10,194 nt of DNA. Origin: an uncultured Lachnospiraceae bacterium (lineage in GTDB: Bacteria > Bacillota > Clostridia > Lachnospirales > Lachnospiraceae). Shown one piece after another: positions 3,709-10,119 of the stretch (the stretch's first letter is position 1; every line of letters begins with the position of its first letter). The notes below the pieces were generated by a model. It saw only the letters and a list, made by a program, of their open reading frames with translations. It searched no databases and was not told where the DNA came from. The translations under genes were made by a program, and so were the position numbers. The stretch lies in contig CADBQE010000184.1 of NCBI GenBank assembly GCA_902796695.1, positions 1 through 10,194 on the forward strand, given 5' to 3'.

Positions 3709-6582
3709 GTGAACAGTGAATCAAAAAAAGGAAGACCCCTTCTCAGCCTTCTCCTGATCCTCGTCATGATCGCGGAGCTGGGCATTGCCGGTTTCGCATA
3801 TCCGGGCTTCCTGAAGCGGATCCCGCCGGAACCCGCGCCCACGCAGTCCCCCACACAGCCGTCGGCCACGCCTGCCGTACCGGTGACCCCGCCGGGCGGG
3901 GAAGCTGACCCGGAAAGCTGGAGCATTCTGGCTGAAACAGACGGTTATCAGGAAATATCCCGAAATAAAGACGGCGTACCGGTCAACGGGCTCGGACTGG
4001 AGATCACAAACGACAGTTCTCCGGGGAACCCCGCCCTGATCGAAACAGTTCCCGACCCTGCCCTGATCAAAGCGGCAGAACCCGTCCGTCTGGCCGTTGC
4101 CCCGGAGGCCCCGTCCGTCAGCTGGAACGGGATCACGGTCGATTTCGGCGGGTATAATCTGACCGGGGCCGATATTCTGGAGATCCGGGACCTGGGCTCG
4201 GCGGACAGCGCTGCCACGGAAAGCCAGCTCCGCATGTACGATTTTTCCCTGGCTTCCGGCCGGCATGAATTCTCCACGAACGTCACGATCACCGTTCCCT
4301 GCGAATCTCCGGAAAACTGCCGCAGCCTCGTCACCTTCAACGAGGAGACCCGCACCTGGGAAGCGCTGCCCTACCGGCTGAGCGAAGACGGCACCCGCGT
4401 CACCTATACCAAAACGCATTTTTCCACCGACGCCCAGATGATCTTCAAGCGGGTGGTATGGATGGCGCAGGAAAAATTCATCGTCACGGATCCGCTGGAC
4501 GTCTCAAACACCGATTACGCCTGCCAGAACCTGCTGAATGCGGCCAGGCTCGATCAGACCGCGGTCCGCCAATTTCTGGAAAAAAATGACGAGCTCGCCG
4601 ATAAAGTCATCTCGGCCGATGCGCTGAAGCCCGACTGGTTCAAAGACTCCGGCTTTGACGCGCTCGCTACGGTTTTCGGCCGCACGGACGCGGGCGTCGG
4701 CTCCGTCAACCTGTTGAAAAACAATGCGGTCCCGGCGGGACTGGCTTCCGCCATCACCGCGGTCGGGATCGTCATGACCGTCGGAAAGGTCACCTGGCAG
4801 GTCTCGCAGAATAAAGACAAATATGCGGTGCTGCAGGATAACATGTACGATCTGATCAGCGCCGGCGCCGGTGCGCTGGCCTTAGCCACGCCCGGCAATC
4901 CGGTCACTGCCGCCATCGCCATTGCCGCCTTCAACCTGCCCACGATCGTTGACATTACGAAAGAGGCTCTTCTGGACACCTCCTTCGAATACGTGCTGTA
5001 CCGGAATTATCTGAACGAAGGGGTTCCGGTCACCGTGGGCAACAAGGAATTCCGGCTTTATCCGGACGGCACCGGCTGGGACAAAGCCATGTCCGCCGTC
5101 CGCATGTCCGTCCTGAAAGCCGGGAAGACTTCCGGTGTAGGCGCCTCCAGTTTCACTACTCTGTACGACCAGTATCTGAACAGTTTCTTCCGCAAGAGCG
5201 CGCTGGAAAAGGAACTCTATGCCCAGGATCACAAAAATCTCCGGATCCGCTCTTACGGGATCAATCCCGCGACCAAGGAATCCTACCCGATGATCGTTGC
5301 TTATCCGGACTGGGAGCACTGGACCGACCCCGATGAAACGACCCGCCAGAAATGGGTCAGTTATTATCTGGAGCATATCCGCCAGGTGACCAAAGAACTC
5401 GTGGCGGATCAGACCCGGATCCTCCTGGACGAATGCGAAATGATGATCGTGCGGGAGATCAACAATGTGATCCTGCCGTATCTGAACCGGACCATGGAGA
5501 TCTGTGCCCAGGATCCGACCGTCACCAGGGAAACCACCCTCGTGCTCGGCGACACCTCTTTCTACGGGAGCGCTTACGCCATCGGCGCCCAGCTGAAGAA
5601 GCCAGGCCAGCACACGGGCGTGATGTCCTCCTCGATCACCTACGGAGACCGGACGAAAGAACTCGTATTTACTTTAGGCGGCACGACGAAACAGACGTAT
5701 GAAAAGACGATCTATCCGTCCTCTTTCCGGCTTTTCGTCACGCCGAAGAGCGATACGCTGACCAAAATGCGGTTTTATGCCTACATGATGATCGGCTGCC
5801 CGACTTCAGTCACTTTCGATCCGGACCCGAGGCTGTGGAAGCCCGTGACCAGGACCTTTACCATCCCCGAGACGACCGATTCCCACATCCGGATCACGCT
5901 GTCGGTCAATTCCGGTACGCCGTATTCGTTCTGGAATACGACGCTCGACGTGGGAGAAGTGTTTACCGAGGATCTGTACAAGGCCGAAAAGCTCTTCCTG
6001 ATCGACCTGCTGCAGCATGCCACTCTCTTAAAATCCGCGAACGGCTCTTTCTCCCTGACTTTCCAGACGAAAGGTGAGCGCGACTTCTCCCGGGAAGATT
6101 GCGCCAAATATCTGGGCCCGTACCTGGGAGAAAACGACTGGGCCAAGATCCAGATCAAATATAAGACCGATGCAGACATGGAATGGCACGGAACGGTGGA
6201 TTACAGCGGAAAGCCGGGACAGCTTTCCATCCCTGACTGGTCCATGAGCGGGACCTCCGAGGTCTGGCTCCATTCGGAATTCGACGACGAGGATATCCCG
6301 CCGGAAGAACTGGGCGTCCGGTTCCATTCCACAGTCAAAGCATCTTCGGTCGGGGAAACAAGCGCCGTCAGTACCTACACGGAACTTCCCGGCCGGGAGG
6401 GGCTATTCGAGATCATTGAACTGACGCTGTCGATCCGCCTTCTGAATGACGCCTCGGCAGACATCCTGCACGTTTCGGGCATCGATGATTTTGAGCCGGA
6501 GGAACTGTCCCGGCAGATCGATTCGGAGACCGGTTCCTTTACGGTCCGCTTTATCAGCCCCAAGCCGATCCTCAAAGAATAG
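3709..6582 (+). CDS. Large membrane-anchored surface protein with ZU5-like domain (957 aa, unknown family)
   Basis: The GTG start at 3709 has AGGAGG at 3697-3702. Residues 9-31 are one hydrophobic anchor with no lipobox, and residues 38-65 are a Pro/Thr/Ser stalk. Residues about 130-250 form a beta domain ending in VTFNEETRTWEALPY and YTKTHFSTDAQM, the pattern of ZU5-like modules in bacterial surface proteins. His237-Phe238-Ser239 matches the HFS site at which eukaryotic ZU5-UPA proteins self-cleave. Two hydrophobic segments follow in the middle: 341-361 (VPAGLASAITAVGIVMTVGK) and 382-414 (LISAGAGALALATPG and TAAIAIAAFN), separated by a charged stretch. They could be membrane-inserting helices or a buried core hairpin. 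The rest (about 415-957) alternates helical (DQTRILLDECEMM) and beta-rich parts, with no enzyme motif or sortase signal that I recognise. It lies between the stalked partner and a lysoplasmalogenase-family gene in one probable operon. Function is unknown. Confidence 0.85.
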   Translation: MNSESKKGRPLLSLLLILVMIAELGIAGFAYPGFLKRIPPEPAPTQSPTQPSATPAVPVTPPGGEADPESWSILAETDGYQEISRNKDGVPVNGLGLEITNDSSPGNPALIETVPDPALIKAAEPVRLAVAPEAPSVSWNGITVDFGGYNLTGADILEIRDLGSADSAATESQLRMYDFSLASGRHEFSTNVTITVPCESPENCRSLVTFNEETRTWEALPYRLSEDGTRVTYTKTHFSTDAQMIFKRVVWMAQEKFIVTDPLDVSNTDYACQNLLNAARLDQTAVRQFLEKNDELADKVISADALKPDWFKDSGFDALATVFGRTDAGVGSVNLLKNNAVPAGLASAITAVGIVMTVGKVTWQVSQNKDKYAVLQDNMYDLISAGAGALALATPGNPVTAAIAIAAFNLPTIVDITKEALLDTSFEYVLYRNYLNEGVPVTVGNKEFRLYPDGTGWDKAMSAVRMSVLKAGKTSGVGASSFTTLYDQYLNSFFRKSALEKELYAQDHKNLRIRSYGINPATKESYPMIVAYPDWEHWTDPDETTRQKWVSYYLEHIRQVTKELVADQTRILLDECEMMIVREINNVILPYLNRTMEICAQDPTVTRETTLVLGDTSFYGSAYAIGAQLKKPGQHTGVMSSSITYGDRTKELVFTLGGTTKQTYEKTIYPSSFRLFVTPKSDTLTKMRFYAYMMIGCPTSVTFDPDPRLWKPVTRTFTIPETTDSHIRITLSVNSGTPYSFWNTTLDVGEVFTEDLYKAEKLFLIDLLQHATLLKSANGSFSLTFQTKGERDFSREDCAKYLGPYLGENDWAKIQIKYKTDADMEWHGTVDYSGKPGQLSIPDWSMSGTSEVWLHSEFDDEDIPPEELGVRFHSTVKASSVGETSAVSTYTELPGREGLFEIIELTLSIRLLNDASADILHVSGIDDFEPEELSRQIDSETGSFTVRFISPKPILKE

Positions 6583-6594
6583 AAAGAAGCGTTT

Positions 6595-7269
6595 ATGAAG
6601 AGCCTTCCGTATTTCATGCTGACCATATTTTTCGTCTCCGCCGGGGTCCATCTGTTTGCATCGTTAAAACAAAACAAGCCCCTGCGGAACAGGACCAAGC
6701 CGTTCATCCTGCTCGGCCTGCTGGGCTTTTACTGCTGCGCGGCGAAGCCCGTCGTGCTGTTCGTCGTGCTGGCGCTGGCTTTTTCCTGGCTGGGCGACCT
6801 GCTTCTCATCCCGAAGGGCACAAAGTGGTTCACGGCCGGCGGGATCGCGTTCATGGTCAGCCACGTGTTCTTCATCCTGAGCTATCTGCGGCAGACGGAC
6901 CTGGCGGCGGTCTCCCCCGCCGTGATCGCCGGGCTCATCGTGCTTTTCACCGCGGCGGCGCTGGTCTTTTTCAAATATCTGCGGCCGCACCTGCCGCAGG
7001 CGCTGTTCTACCCGATGATGGGCTATCTGATCCTGAACGGGCTGATGAACTGCTTCGCCTGGTTCCGGTATCTGACGCTGCACAATGCCGCGGGGCTCGT
7101 CACCGCCGTCGGCGCGCTGCTGTTTTTCCTGTCCGATTCCTCGCTTTTCCTCGTGCGGTTCCATAAAAACAGCCCGCTGAAAACGCATTTCTGGGTCATG
7201 CTGACCTATTCCCTGGGCGAATTCCTGATCGTTACAGGCCTGATCATGCAGCAAGGAGGTCCGATATGA
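6595..7269 (+). CDS. YhhN/TMEM86 (lysoplasmalogenase) family membrane protein (224 aa)
   Basis: The family hydrolyses the vinyl-ether bond of lysoplasmalogens, or acts on related lysolipids, in the membrane. The protein is almost wholly hydrophobic with about eight helices, close to the family's usual size. Family signatures are visible in order: TKPFILLGLL (34-43), FSWLGDLLLIP (63-73, with Gly67-Asp68), FMVSHVFF (86-93) and GALLFFLSDSSL (173-184, with Ser180-Asp181). The conserved acidic residues are thought to be catalytic. The ATG at 6595 follows the stop of the surface-protein gene by 12 nt, with AGAAAGAAG as a modest ribosome site. Its TGA overlaps the ATG of the lipid kinase gene (ATGA), so the two are translationally coupled. 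Substrate is not shown by sequence; plasmalogen turnover would fit an anaerobic Clostridium relative, since many make plasmalogens. Confidence 0.85.
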   Translation: MKSLPYFMLTIFFVSAGVHLFASLKQNKPLRNRTKPFILLGLLGFYCCAAKPVVLFVVLALAFSWLGDLLLIPKGTKWFTAGGIAFMVSHVFFILSYLRQTDLAAVSPAVIAGLIVLFTAAALVFFKYLRPHLPQALFYPMMGYLILNGLMNCFAWFRYLTLHNAAGLVTAVGALLFFLSDSSLFLVRFHKNSPLKTHFWVMLTYSLGEFLIVTGLIMQQGGPI

Positions 7270-8075
7270 AGTATTTTCTCTACAATCCGCTGGCAAACAA
7301 CGGGATCAAGCCGGAACTGTACGGCCTGGAACTGATCGATGCCACCAAGGTCGATTTCGAGGCGTTCTTTGAGGCGCTCGAGGACGGCGACGAGGGCGTG
7401 CTGATCGGCGGCGACGGCTCCGTCAACTACCTGGTCAACCACGTGGACTGCGAGCACTTAAAGCACCGCGTCTATCTGTACGGCAACGGCACCGGCAACG
7501 ATTTCCTCAACGACATCGGCGAGAAGCCCGGGCACGAGATCCCGCTGAACAAATATCTGACGCACCTGCCCACCGTGCGCGTGAACGGCCTGAAGCGCAA
7601 ATTCATCAACAACATGGGCTTCGGCATCGACGGCTACTGCTGCGAAGAGGCGGACCGGATCAAGGAGAAAACGCCCAATAAGAAGATCAATTATACCGCC
7701 ATTGCCGTCAAGGGCCTGCTGTTCCGCTTCAAGCCCTGCCACGCGGTCGTGGAAGTGGACGGCGTCCGGCACGAATTCGACGACGTCTGGCTCGCGCCGG
7801 CCATGAAAGGCCGCTACTACGGCGGCGGCATGATGGTCGCCCCCGGCCAGGACCGCTTCTCCGACAAGCTCTCCGTCGTCGTCTACCACTGCCCTTCCAA
7901 ACTGAAGACCCTGATCAACTTCCCCAAGATCTTCGAAGGCAAACACGTGGACCTTAAGGACATGACCGCCGTCTTCACCGGCCGCCGCATCCGCGTCACC
8001 TACTCCCGCCCCTGCGCCGCCCAGATCGACGGCGACACCGTCCTGAACGTGACCGAATACGAAGCCGAACTGTAA
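7266..8075 (+). CDS. Diacylglycerol/lipid kinase family protein (YegS/DagK-like, 269 aa)
   Basis: A soluble or membrane-associated lipid kinase of the DAGK catalytic fold, expected to phosphorylate diacylglycerol or a related lipid with ATP. Motifs in order: YNPLANNG (6-13) in place of the N-terminal NPxSG, GGDGSVNYLVN (48-58) matching the nucleotide-binding GGDGTxNEVxN, GNGTGNDF (73-80), NNMGFGIDG (115-123), GGGMMVAP (186-193) and IDGD (254-257). The region between the first two motifs is about 35 residues, shorter than I expect for the family, so the N-terminal subdomain is compact. The family's usual Glu after the Asn of GGDGTxNE is Tyr55 here, which may alter activity. The ATG overlaps the previous stop by 4 nt, with AAGGAGGT at 7253-7260. 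Pairing with a lysoplasmalogenase-type gene suggests recycling of lysolipid or diacylglycerol into phospholipid; that link is inference. Codons are strongly G+C-biased. Confidence 0.88.
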   Translation: MKYFLYNPLANNGIKPELYGLELIDATKVDFEAFFEALEDGDEGVLIGGDGSVNYLVNHVDCEHLKHRVYLYGNGTGNDFLNDIGEKPGHEIPLNKYLTHLPTVRVNGLKRKFINNMGFGIDGYCCEEADRIKEKTPNKKINYTAIAVKGLLFRFKPCHAVVEVDGVRHEFDDVWLAPAMKGRYYGGGMMVAPGQDRFSDKLSVVVYHCPSKLKTLINFPKIFEGKHVDLKDMTAVFTGRRIRVTYSRPCAAQIDGDTVLNVTEYEAEL

Positions 8076-8087
8076 CGCGCCTCGAAA

Positions 8088-8126
8088 GCAGGGCCGCCGG
8101 GGTTCCAATCTTTTTCGGCACCCTGC
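8088..8126 (+). terminator. Weak stem-loop after the lipid kinase gene
   Basis: GCAGGG (8088-8093) pairs with CCCTGC (8121-8126), and an inner GCCG/CGGC extends the stem. It starts 13 bases after the TAA and would end the four-gene operon. The following bases (TGCTGTTTCC) are not a proper U-run, so it may be inefficient or structural only. Confidence 0.3.
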
Positions 8127-8157
8127 TGCTGTTTCCGCGCTGCAGGTTACTAAAGTA

Positions 8158-8186
8158 TTGCGATGAAATCATTATTGTGATACGAT
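8158..8186 (+). promoter_or_regulatory. Sigma-A-type promoter for the zinc-ribbon gene
   Basis: TTGCGA at 8158-8163, an exact 17-bp spacer, then TACGAT at 8181-8186. The site lies in a short A+T-rich island between two G+C-rich genes. It predicts a transcript start near 8193 and a leader of about 80 bases before the ATG at 8275. Confidence 0.5.
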
Positions 8187-8274
8187 ATGAATCAAGGAGA
8201 AAGGGCGAAAAGACAAATAGACAAAAAGACTGAAGATTGCCCTTGTCTTCTATATAAGGAGGTATAGAATCGCT

Positions 8275-8520
8275 ATGTTCAAACTTTTTAAGAAGAAAAC
8301 GCCCGGGACCTGCCCCAAATGCGGAGGTGCTCTTCGCGTTGTTTACGATGCCTACGACGATCCCTCCCGGGGCTCTCTGAATTCCCTGAATACCTCGCAG
8401 CACTTTTCCCCGAACGCGGTACGCGGCAATTTTGCCGTGAATTACGGCAGCAGCGCCGGCCGCGGACGGAAAAACCTTCTTTACCGCTGTGACGGATGCG
8501 GATATGAGACCCGGCGCTGA
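8275..8520 (+). CDS. Small zinc-ribbon protein (81 aa)
   Basis: ATG at 8275 with AAGGAGGT at 8256-8263. Two Cys pairs are visible: CPKCGG (Cys13, Cys16) near the N-terminus and CDGCG (Cys72, Cys75) near the C-terminus, the treble pattern of a zinc ribbon, with a strand LLYRCDGCGYETR closing the fold. The 55-residue insert between the pairs is polar, rich in Ser, Asn and Gly, and probably flexible. The N-terminus FKLFKKK is basic. Zinc ribbons of this size usually bind nucleic acid or a protein partner; no enzyme domain is present. It has its own promoter and a possible terminator, so it is probably transcribed alone. Specific role unknown. Confidence 0.75.
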   Translation: MFKLFKKKTPGTCPKCGGALRVVYDAYDDPSRGSLNSLNTSQHFSPNAVRGNFAVNYGSSAGRGRKNLLYRCDGCGYETRR

Positions 8521-8536
8521 CGCTGCGGAAACGGAT

Positions 8537-8573
8537 CCGGCCGGGGCTTTGCCGAAACGCAGGGCACGGCCGG
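8537..8573 (+). terminator. G+C-rich stem-loop after the zinc-ribbon gene
   Basis: CCGGCCG (8537-8543) pairs perfectly with CGGCCGG (8567-8573), starting 16 bases after the stop. The loop is 23 bases and only GATTT follows, so it resembles a terminator stem without a good U-run. Confidence 0.3.
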
Positions 8574-8587
8574 GATTTCCTGGAAAA

Positions 8588-8618
8588 TGGTGACAGGGGG
8601 ACGGTTCTTTTGTCACCA
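8588..8618 (+). repeat. Shortened relative of the palindromic GGGGACGGTTC repeat
   Basis: TGGTGACA (8588-8595) and TGTCACCA (8611-8618) are perfect inverted repeats around GGGGGACGGTTCTT. The core equals one half of the 64-bp element, so this is a half-size hairpin version. It lies immediately before the promoter of the DUF218 gene. Confidence 0.7.
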
Positions 8619-8619
8619 C

Positions 8620-8648
8620 TTCCGCGGCGAATGTTTGTGTGCTATGAT
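8620..8648 (+). promoter_or_regulatory. Candidate extended -10 promoter for the DUF218 lipoprotein gene
   Basis: TATGAT at 8643-8648 is preceded by TGC, giving an extended TGN -10. The 17-bp-spaced -35 position (TTCCGC, 8620-8625) is weak, as is common with extended -10 promoters. It begins one base after the half-size repeat hairpin. Confidence 0.4.
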
Positions 8649-8653
8649 ACAAG

Positions 8654-8680
8654 CTGCCGGGGCAGAAGACTCCCCGACAG
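8654..8680 (+). other. Leader hairpin before the DUF218 gene
   Basis: CTGCCGGGG (8654-8662) and CCCCGACAG (8672-8680) pair except for one C/A mismatch, around a 9-base loop. It would form at the very 5' end of a transcript from the promoter at 8620-8648 and ends 11 bases before the AAAGGAG. It could stabilise the mRNA; there is no competing structure that would mark it as a riboswitch. Confidence 0.3.
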
Positions 8681-8704
8681 GTTATCTATGCAAAGGAGCC
8701 TACA

Positions 8705-9604
8705 ATGGTAAGCGAAGCAGGAACCAAAAACTACCGTTATTATCCCTGTCTGATGGCATGGATGCTGATGCTCTGTATCATCCTGTCTCTGACAGGGTGC
8801 ATAAACGCATCCGTTGCCGAACCGCGGAGCGTAAACGAAATCGTTGAAGAAATCGCGGTAGATTACGGTACCTACGGTGAGAAAGCAAAGGACAAGATCA
8901 ATTCACTGTTAAAGGAACTTTCCAATGCAGATGCCGCTGCGGGGGCGCGCTGGACAAGAATCCTGGACCTCTGGATGTCTCCGCAGCTTGGCGAGCCGCT
9001 GCATTATGACGTCCTGCCGGACAGCTTGCCGGACAGCGACGAACTCTGTCTTGTTGTTCTGGGCTTTCAGCTAAACCCGGATGGGTCCATGAAGGAGGAA
9101 CTGCTCCAGCGGCTGAATGTTGCTCTCAAAAGCCTGCAAAAATATCCGAAGGCATACGTTCTCTGCACAGGCGGAGGAACTGCCTCGGAAAATGATTTGG
9201 TTTCCGAAGCCGGCGAGATGGCAAAGTGGCTTTCCGAGCAGGGAATTGAGAAAAAACGCATTATCATTGAGGATAATTCTATCACCACGGCGCAAAACGC
9301 CATCTTTTCCTATGATATCTTGACATCCCTTTACCCCTCCGTGAAGAAAATCGCCATTGTATCCAGTGATTATCATATCGCCACCGGTGAGCTGCTGTTC
9401 CGGGCGGAGGCGATCCTGAGGGCAAGTACCATCGGCAAAGAAAAGTTGGAAGTCATTTCCAATGCCGCCTGGAAAGCTCCAAGCGGGACATTGTCAGCTA
9501 TGTTCCAGGCTGGCGCGCTTATCGAATTGTGCGGTGATGTTGAAACAGCCTTTGAGATTTATTACGATAACTACGATATCCACGATCTTCCCCCGTTAAA
9601 CTGA
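8705..9604 (+). CDS. DUF218/YdcF-family lipoprotein (299 aa)
   Basis: ATG at 8705 with AAAGGAG at 8692-8698. Residues 14-32 are a lipoprotein signal peptide ending in the lipobox LTGC with Cys32, so the mature protein should be anchored on the outer face of the membrane. Residues 40-105 are a helical lead-in. The DUF218 (YdcF/SanA-like) core spans about 115-240: LVVLGFQLNPDGSMKEELL, RLNVALKSLQ, YVLCTGGG (151-158), SEAGEMAKWL (167-176), IIIEDNSITTAQNA (186-199) and VSSDYHIATGELLF (219-232, with His224). Known members are linked to cell-envelope integrity and vancomycin tolerance (SanA) or bind S-adenosylmethionine (YdcF); the reaction of this one is unknown. It appears to be transcribed alone, from a promoter beside a half-size repeat, and is followed 13 bases later by repeat copy 5. 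Confidence 0.85.
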   Translation: MVSEAGTKNYRYYPCLMAWMLMLCIILSLTGCINASVAEPRSVNEIVEEIAVDYGTYGEKAKDKINSLLKELSNADAAAGARWTRILDLWMSPQLGEPLHYDVLPDSLPDSDELCLVVLGFQLNPDGSMKEELLQRLNVALKSLQKYPKAYVLCTGGGTASENDLVSEAGEMAKWLSEQGIEKKRIIIEDNSITTAQNAIFSYDILTSLYPSVKKIAIVSSDYHIATGELLFRAEAILRASTIGKEKLEVISNAAWKAPSGTLSAMFQAGALIELCGDVETAFEIYYDNYDIHDLPPLN

Positions 9605-9617
9605 CACCGTGACAGAG

Positions 9618-9680
9618 GGTGTCACTGGGGACGGTTCTCTTTGACACTTTTTCGTGACAAAGGAACCGTCCCCTGTCATC
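9618..9680 (+). repeat. Palindromic GGGGACGGTTC repeat, copy 5
   Basis: A 63-bp copy identical to the 2684 copy except for one C fewer in the right arm (GTCCCC before TGTCATC). Upstream, TGACAC (9602-9607) pairs with GTGTCA of the repeat, and CGTGACAGAGG is a partial extra unit. The TGA stop of the DUF218 gene is the first three bases of this flanking unit. Confidence 0.9.
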
Positions 9681-9715
9681 GTGCATGCTGAATTTGTTGT
9701 GGAGGCAGTCGCAAA

Positions 9716-10012
9716 ATGATTATTCCGAGTAGTTTTTCTATCATATATAACCTTATTCAGAACAATCTTCCGGCTCGGATTGCAGGCCTGGTAGGAATCA
9801 TTGTTGCTATATTTCTTCACCGATCAAATAAGGGGGAAAAGTTTTGGCCGGGACTTTTGGCTATTCTTATTTACTTGGCTTGTGAAGTTGTTGGAGTCAA
9901 TGTATTCAGTTATTTAATTGAGTTTATTGCGCTAGAAATAGGTTCTCTCACATTTTGCTTTGCAGTCAGTTGGCTTGTTATTGATGTTATATATATTTGT
10001 AAAAAACGCTGA
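9716..10012 (+). CDS. Small multi-pass membrane protein (98 aa, hypothetical)
   Basis: ATG at 9716 with GGAGG at 9701-9705. The product has hydrophobic helices at about residues 20-35 (ARIAGLVGIIVAIFL), 45-68 (PGLLAILIYLACEVVGVNVF) and 72-93 (ALEIGSLTFCFAVSWLVIDV), and ends in a basic CKKR. There are no catalytic or binding motifs and I do not recognise a family. Codons are A+T-rich, in contrast to the DUF218 gene before it. Repeat copy 5 separates the two genes; no promoter stands out, so it may depend on readthrough or an unseen promoter in the 35 bases after the repeat. Alternatives are a toxin-like or holin-like small membrane protein, but nothing specific supports either. Confidence 0.6.
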   Translation: MIIPSSFSIIYNLIQNNLPARIAGLVGIIVAIFLHRSNKGEKFWPGLLAILIYLACEVVGVNVFSYLIEFIALEIGSLTFCFAVSWLVIDVIYICKKR

Positions 10013-10070
10013 GACTTGTTTCAAATTTACGAAACACATGTAAGACAATCATTCTGACTGATTAATAACC

Positions 10071-10119
10071 GGGGGGAGGCAACTTCTTTATGAAGTGTCT
10101 CCCCCCTGTCACACACTTC
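10071..10119 (-). repeat. Long stem-loop with an alternative pairing, downstream of the minus-strand gene
   Basis: On the + strand GGGGGGAGGCAACTTC (10071-10086) pairs imperfectly with GAAGTGTCTCCCCCC (10092-10106) around TTTAT. The same GAAGTGT (10092-10098) can instead pair perfectly with ACACTTC (10113-10119), so the two hairpins exclude each other. The minus strand reads TGTGACAGGGGGGAG, which resembles the TGACAGGGGGACGG half of the main repeat family. It lies directly after the stop of the minus-strand gene and could act as its terminator, but no U-run follows. Confidence 0.45.

Noticed and set aside
2997..3926. Minus-strand and alternate-frame ORFs rich in Gly, Arg and Ser across the stalk regions
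   Set aside because: They mirror the Thr/Pro/Ala-rich codons of the real plus-strand genes in G+C-rich DNA and lack starts with ribosome sites.
4882..5613. Minus-strand ORF of 243 codons
   Set aside because: It lies wholly inside the 957-codon plus-strand gene, which has a signal anchor, a good ribosome site and coherent protein; long antisense ORFs are expected at this G+C content.
7458..8108. Minus-strand ORF of 216 codons rich in Val, Ala, Asp and Gly
   Set aside because: It is the antisense of the lipid kinase gene, whose GGDGS, GTGND and GGGM motifs fix the coding strand.
10017..10036. TGTTTC/GAAACA hairpin after the small membrane-protein gene, considered as a terminator
   Set aside because: Six A+T-rich pairs around an 8-base loop with no following U-run are too weak to support a call.
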